From an uncultured Pseudomonadota bacterium (lineage in GTDB: Bacteria > Pseudomonadota > Alphaproteobacteria > RF32 > CAG-239): 16,227 nt of DNA. Positions 13,563-16,227 of this stretch are shown in pieces (positions within the stretch are counted from its first letter, which is position 1; the number at the start of each line of letters is the position of its first letter). Made by a program: the position numbers and the translations under genes. The notes beneath the pieces are model-generated. The model was not told where the DNA came from, did no database searches, and saw nothing but the letters and a program-made list of their open reading frames with translations. The DNA is taken from positions 1-16,227 of the forward strand of contig CASFLB010000023.1 of the NCBI GenBank assembly GCA_949295395.1, read 5' to 3'.

Positions 13563-13590
13563 AGTATAACCACAACGACGTCAAAATCAA
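13563..13590 (-). promoter_or_regulatory. Promoter of the 12810-13511 gene
   Basis: On the minus strand TTGATT (13585-13590) and TATACT (13563-13568) are 16 bases apart. The -10 matches consensus at five of six positions, the -35 at four. The predicted start is near 13556, giving a leader of about 45 bases. Confidence 0.45.
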
Positions 13591-13599
13591 TAAAAATCT

Positions 13600-15324
13600 T
13601 TAATTATCGGCCAAAACCTGAAGGCTTTCCTCCTCATCAGGCTTATCAACTTCGCCAACGGCTTGATGCCCCATAACATACATATGGAAAAAGGTCACAG
13701 GCCTAATATCAGTTGCATTATGAATTTTTCGCCGAATTCGCCCACGAATAAAATCAGCAATAGCCTGCTCACGGTAATTATAATCAACAACAGCTTTAGG
13801 AATTTGCTTTTCAATATCCTCTTTTATCTCATCCGCCAAAAGTTTAAAAGCAGACTCTTCCAAAATATCAATAGAAGAAATCTGCAAATCTTTCAGATTC
13901 CACTTACGATCAAACACCACCGAAATAAAGACGCTGCAATTATAAGCAATTCGTTTACGATTTCGCACAACTTGAGAAGAAAGAGAAACAACTTGTTTGC
14001 GATCAACGGCTAAAACATCAACCGGAATATTTTCCAAACATTCCATTTTTCCGTCTTTATAGCGGAACAAATCTCCATCGCGAGACAATTCAACCTGTTG
14101 AAGCCCCAAAGAATAAGCAAAACGCTGATGTTCGCGGACAAAACGCTTGTCACCATGAACCGGCATAAGAACCTTAGGTTTAAGGAGGCTATACATTTTT
14201 TTCAAATCATTGCGATTGGCATGACCGGATGTATGCACCAAAAATTCTTCTTCACGAATAACTTCGACCCCCTGCTCCATCAAATTTTCTTGCATACGCT
14301 CAATTTTATCTTCATTTCCGGGAATAATTTTTGAAGAAAAAATAATAGCATCGCCTTTAGCAAGCTTCACATCTTTATGCTCACCTTTCACAATTGAGCT
14401 CAAAGCACTGCGATAATTTCCTTGAGAACCGGTACAAATATACATTGCCTTATCAGACGGAATATCTTTAGCCTCTTTAACATCATAAACCTGAGGCAAA
14501 TTCGGAAAGAAACCGCATTCTTTAGCAATTTTCATATTTTTAATCAAAGTTCGTCCGACCAAAATAGGCGTACGTCCGGCTTTTTCAGCCGCAAGAACAA
14601 GACTCTCCAAACGCATAAGATTTGAAGCAAAACAAGTAGCTATCAGTCCTTTCTGATATAAAGGAACAAGATTAAGCAAACTCTGCCGCACATCAAACTC
14701 ACTATATTGAGGTTTATCAACCAAAACATTGGTTGAATCACAAACAAAAATATCAACACCCTCTTTAGCCGCTTTTTTCAAAGCCGCATAATCCGTTTGA
14801 ATAATATCGGTTTTATCATCATCGAAACGCCAATCGGTGGCATGAACCACGGTACCTTTCGGCGTCTTAATAAGCAAGGCACAAGTTTCGGGCACCGAAT
14901 GCGTTACCGGCACAAAACGTACATCAAAGTCACCTAAAACAATTTCAGGATGATCATTAACCTCAAACAACGGCACTTCCGAATCAAGATGATATTCTTT
15001 CAGTCTTTCGCGAATAAGACCGGCGGTAAAACGCATAGCATAAACCGGACAGTTAAGCTTCGGCCAAACCTGTGCGATAGCTCCAAAATGGTCTTCATGA
15101 GCGTGAGTAATAAATAACCCTTTAACTCGATCAGCATAATTTTCTAAAAAAGACGGATCAGCAAAAGACAAATCCATCCCCGGATAGTCATCATTAAGAA
15201 AGGCATAGCCGCAGTCAACCACAATAATTTCACCATTGACGGCATAGGCATACATATTCATTCCGATACAATCCGAACCGCCAAGCGGCAAAAAATATAA
15301 TCCGTCATTATCTAAAAGAGACAT
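13600..15324 (-). CDS. rnj: Ribonuclease J (metallo-beta-lactamase/beta-CASP)
   Basis: RNase J is the dual endo- and 5'-3' exoribonuclease of mRNA decay and rRNA maturation, well known in alphaproteobacteria. The 574-residue protein has the metal-binding motif THAHEDH (H74, H76, D78, H79) in a beta-lactamase domain. Further ligands include the His in VTHSVPET and the Asp in HATDWRFD. A beta-CASP domain follows with TGSQGNYRSAL, then the RMMBL segment KVLMPVHGDKR with its His, and a C-terminal domain of about 130 residues. I start at 15324 rather than 15348. GAGGA sits 5 bases before ATG 15324, the extension overlaps birA, and MSLLDNDGLYFLPLGGSD is the usual start. One base separates it from the birA stop. 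The neighbouring order nuoN-birA-(coaX)-rnj is common in the class; coaX is missing. The last residues are acidic. Confidence 0.96.
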   Translation of the reverse strand: MSLLDNDGLYFLPLGGSDCIGMNMYAYAVNGEIIVVDCGYAFLNDDYPGMDLSFADPSFLENYADRVKGLFITHAHEDHFGAIAQVWPKLNCPVYAMRFTAGLIRERLKEYHLDSEVPLFEVNDHPEIVLGDFDVRFVPVTHSVPETCALLIKTPKGTVVHATDWRFDDDKTDIIQTDYAALKKAAKEGVDIFVCDSTNVLVDKPQYSEFDVRQSLLNLVPLYQKGLIATCFASNLMRLESLVLAAEKAGRTPILVGRTLIKNMKIAKECGFFPNLPQVYDVKEAKDIPSDKAMYICTGSQGNYRSALSSIVKGEHKDVKLAKGDAIIFSSKIIPGNEDKIERMQENLMEQGVEVIREEEFLVHTSGHANRNDLKKMYSLLKPKVLMPVHGDKRFVREHQRFAYSLGLQQVELSRDGDLFRYKDGKMECLENIPVDVLAVDRKQVVSLSSQVVRNRKRIAYNCSVFISVVFDRKWNLKDLQISSIDILEESAFKLLADEIKEDIEKQIPKAVVDYNYREQAIADFIRGRIRRKIHNATDIRPVTFFHMYVMGHQAVGEVDKPDEEESLQVLADN

Positions 15325-15325
15325 A

Positions 15326-16060
15326 TCATTCCTCATTAAAAAAGACATCGCCGGCCAAAATTTTTACAAGACTTCCGTTTTGAGACAAAAGCAAGGCCCC
15401 ATTTTCATCAATACCGGTAAACACACCTTTTAAGGTTTTATTTTCATTTTTCACAACAATTTCCTGTCCCAATGATTTAGCATGTTCAAGCCAAATGTCA
15501 AGCACACGCTGAAAACCATAGTCATGCCACAAATCCAAAATCATATTCCATTGACGCAAAAATTCTTTCAAAAAAGTCTTACAATCTGTTTGAATTCCCA
15601 CATCTTTCAAAGAAATAGCCGGATAAACCAAAGAATCGAGCACAGGCGCAAAAGCAAGATTAACGCCGATTCCAGAGATTAAAAAATCGCCATCGCCTTT
15701 TTCCAACAAAATACCGGAAACCTTAGCCCCATTGAGCAAAACATCATTCGGCCACTTCAGCTCAAGCAAAATATCGTCTTGTTTTCTAAAAACAACAATT
15801 GTCTGAAACAACGCTAAGGAAGAAACAAACACAAACTTACTCAAATCACAAGGAGCAGCTTCAAAAACCAAAGACATAAATAAATTGCCTTCTCCACCAA
15901 TCCATTGGCGGCCACGGCGCCCACGTCCGGCTGTTTGCTTTTTCGCCGTAATCACACAGCGCTGACCGCTAACGGCACTCTTGCTCCATTCAAGAGCTTG
16001 ATTATTTGTACTATCGAGTTCATCAAAGCTTTGCCAAATCCAATTATTAATCATTTCCAT
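15326..16060 (-). CDS. birA: Biotin--[acetyl-CoA-carboxylase] ligase BirA, no DNA-binding domain
   Basis: The enzyme activates biotin with ATP and transfers it to the biotin carrier protein of acetyl-CoA carboxylase. The 244-residue product contains the biotinyl-AMP loop GRGRRGRQW (45-53), preceded by STNNQA. KWPNDVLLNGAKVSGIL (102-118) supplies the catalytic and ATP-binding Lys. ISGIGVNL is at about 147-154, and the C-terminal SH3-like domain ends in GALLLSQNGSLVKILAGDVFF. There is no N-terminal helix-turn-helix, so it is a group I ligase that cannot repress a bio operon by itself, unlike E. coli BirA. The start at 16060 has AGGAA upstream; a second ATG lies two codons later. It overlaps the end of nuoN by 10 bases and is followed by rnj after 1 base, showing tight co-transcription. 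Confidence 0.95.
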   Translation of the reverse strand: MEMINNWIWQSFDELDSTNNQALEWSKSAVSGQRCVITAKKQTAGRGRRGRQWIGGEGNLFMSLVFEAAPCDLSKFVFVSSLALFQTIVVFRKQDDILLELKWPNDVLLNGAKVSGILLEKGDGDFLISGIGVNLAFAPVLDSLVYPAISLKDVGIQTDCKTFLKEFLRQWNMILDLWHDYGFQRVLDIWLEHAKSLGQEIVVKNENKTLKGVFTGIDENGALLLSQNGSLVKILAGDVFFNEE

Positions 16061-16227
16061 TGAGCAATTCCTCGTAAAGCCATTTCAATATCACTCATAA
16101 AATATTTCGGATTAAGCACTAAAACAAGAACCACAATCAAAAAAAGCACCAAAACAAAATAAATTCCGTTATCGACACGGTCAAAATTAGAACGCTTTGT
16201 ATCAAAATAAAATGTTTTAATCACACG
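16051..16227 (-). CDS. nuoN: NADH-quinone oxidoreductase subunit N, C-terminal end (partial)
   Basis: Only the last 58 residues are in the window; the gene continues beyond the right edge. NuoN is a proton-pumping membrane subunit of respiratory complex I. The fragment begins RVIKTFYFDTKRSNFDRVD, matching the VKxMYFDExxxxFD pattern near the end of alphaproteobacterial NuoN. A transmembrane helix (GIYFVLVLFLIVVLVLVL) follows, then the short tail NPKYFMSDIEMALRGIAQWK. It was found by direct translation of the minus strand to the stop at 16051-16053. The stop overlaps the birA start by 10 bases. nuoN followed by birA is a common alphaproteobacterial arrangement, which supports the identification. 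Confidence 0.85.
   Translation of the reverse strand, partial: RVIKTFYFDTKRSNFDRVDNGIYFVLVLFLIVVLVLVLNPKYFMSDIEMALRGIAQWK

Overview
The window looks like chromosome of a fairly AT-rich (roughly 40% GC by eye), flagellated alphaproteobacterium. The strongest clue is a CtrA cell-cycle regulator (4368-5054), almost superimposable on the Caulobacter protein and divergent from fliI-fliJ. The nuoN-birA-rnj order at the right end is also typical of alphaproteobacteria. The species cannot be fixed from the sequence; a host-associated or uncultured Rhodospirillales-like lineage is a guess. There is no phage, insertion sequence, CRISPR array or rRNA. Most of this is ordinary chromosomal housekeeping DNA with a few unfamiliar small genes.

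Layout from left to right. At 204-279 (-) lies a tRNA-Glu with anticodon CTC, its own promoter and a terminator. At 457-936 (+) is a small heat-shock protein. It converges on a two-gene minus-strand operon of unknown small proteins (1005-1707), which has a strong promoter overlaid by two inverted repeats. Next is the minus-strand cluster fliI-fliJ-sodB (4181 down to 1875). Here sodB is broken by an internal deletion plus frameshift. ctrA reads rightward from a shared intergenic region that holds a perfect 16-bp palindrome rich in TTAA half-sites. Two unfamiliar plus-strand genes follow (5220-5579 and 5714-6289). Each has a TTGACA promoter, no visible Shine-Dalgarno sequence and a strong terminator. 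The second encodes a protein built from four 32-33 residue repeats.

From 10302 down to 6366 (-) runs a TPR protein - MoxR AAA+ ATPase - DUF58 protein operon, followed by a second TPR gene with its own promoter. This looks like a small MoxR chaperone system. uvrD (10390-12765, +) is transcribed divergently from it, and the two promoters appear to share one AT-rich palindromic -10 region. uvrD converges on an unknown 233-residue protein (12810-13511, -). The right end is a tightly packed minus-strand operon: the end of nuoN, birA and the RNase J gene, with 10-bp and 1-bp junctions. The coaX gene often found between birA and rnj in this group is absent.

Convergent genes are separated by nearly symmetric hairpins with A-tracts on one side and T-tracts on the other (948-983, 6293-6360, 12769-12798), so each probably stops transcription from both sides. 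The observations most worth following up are the four-repeat protein, the sodB lesion, the double operator at 1734-1773 and the ctrA/fliI intergenic palindrome.
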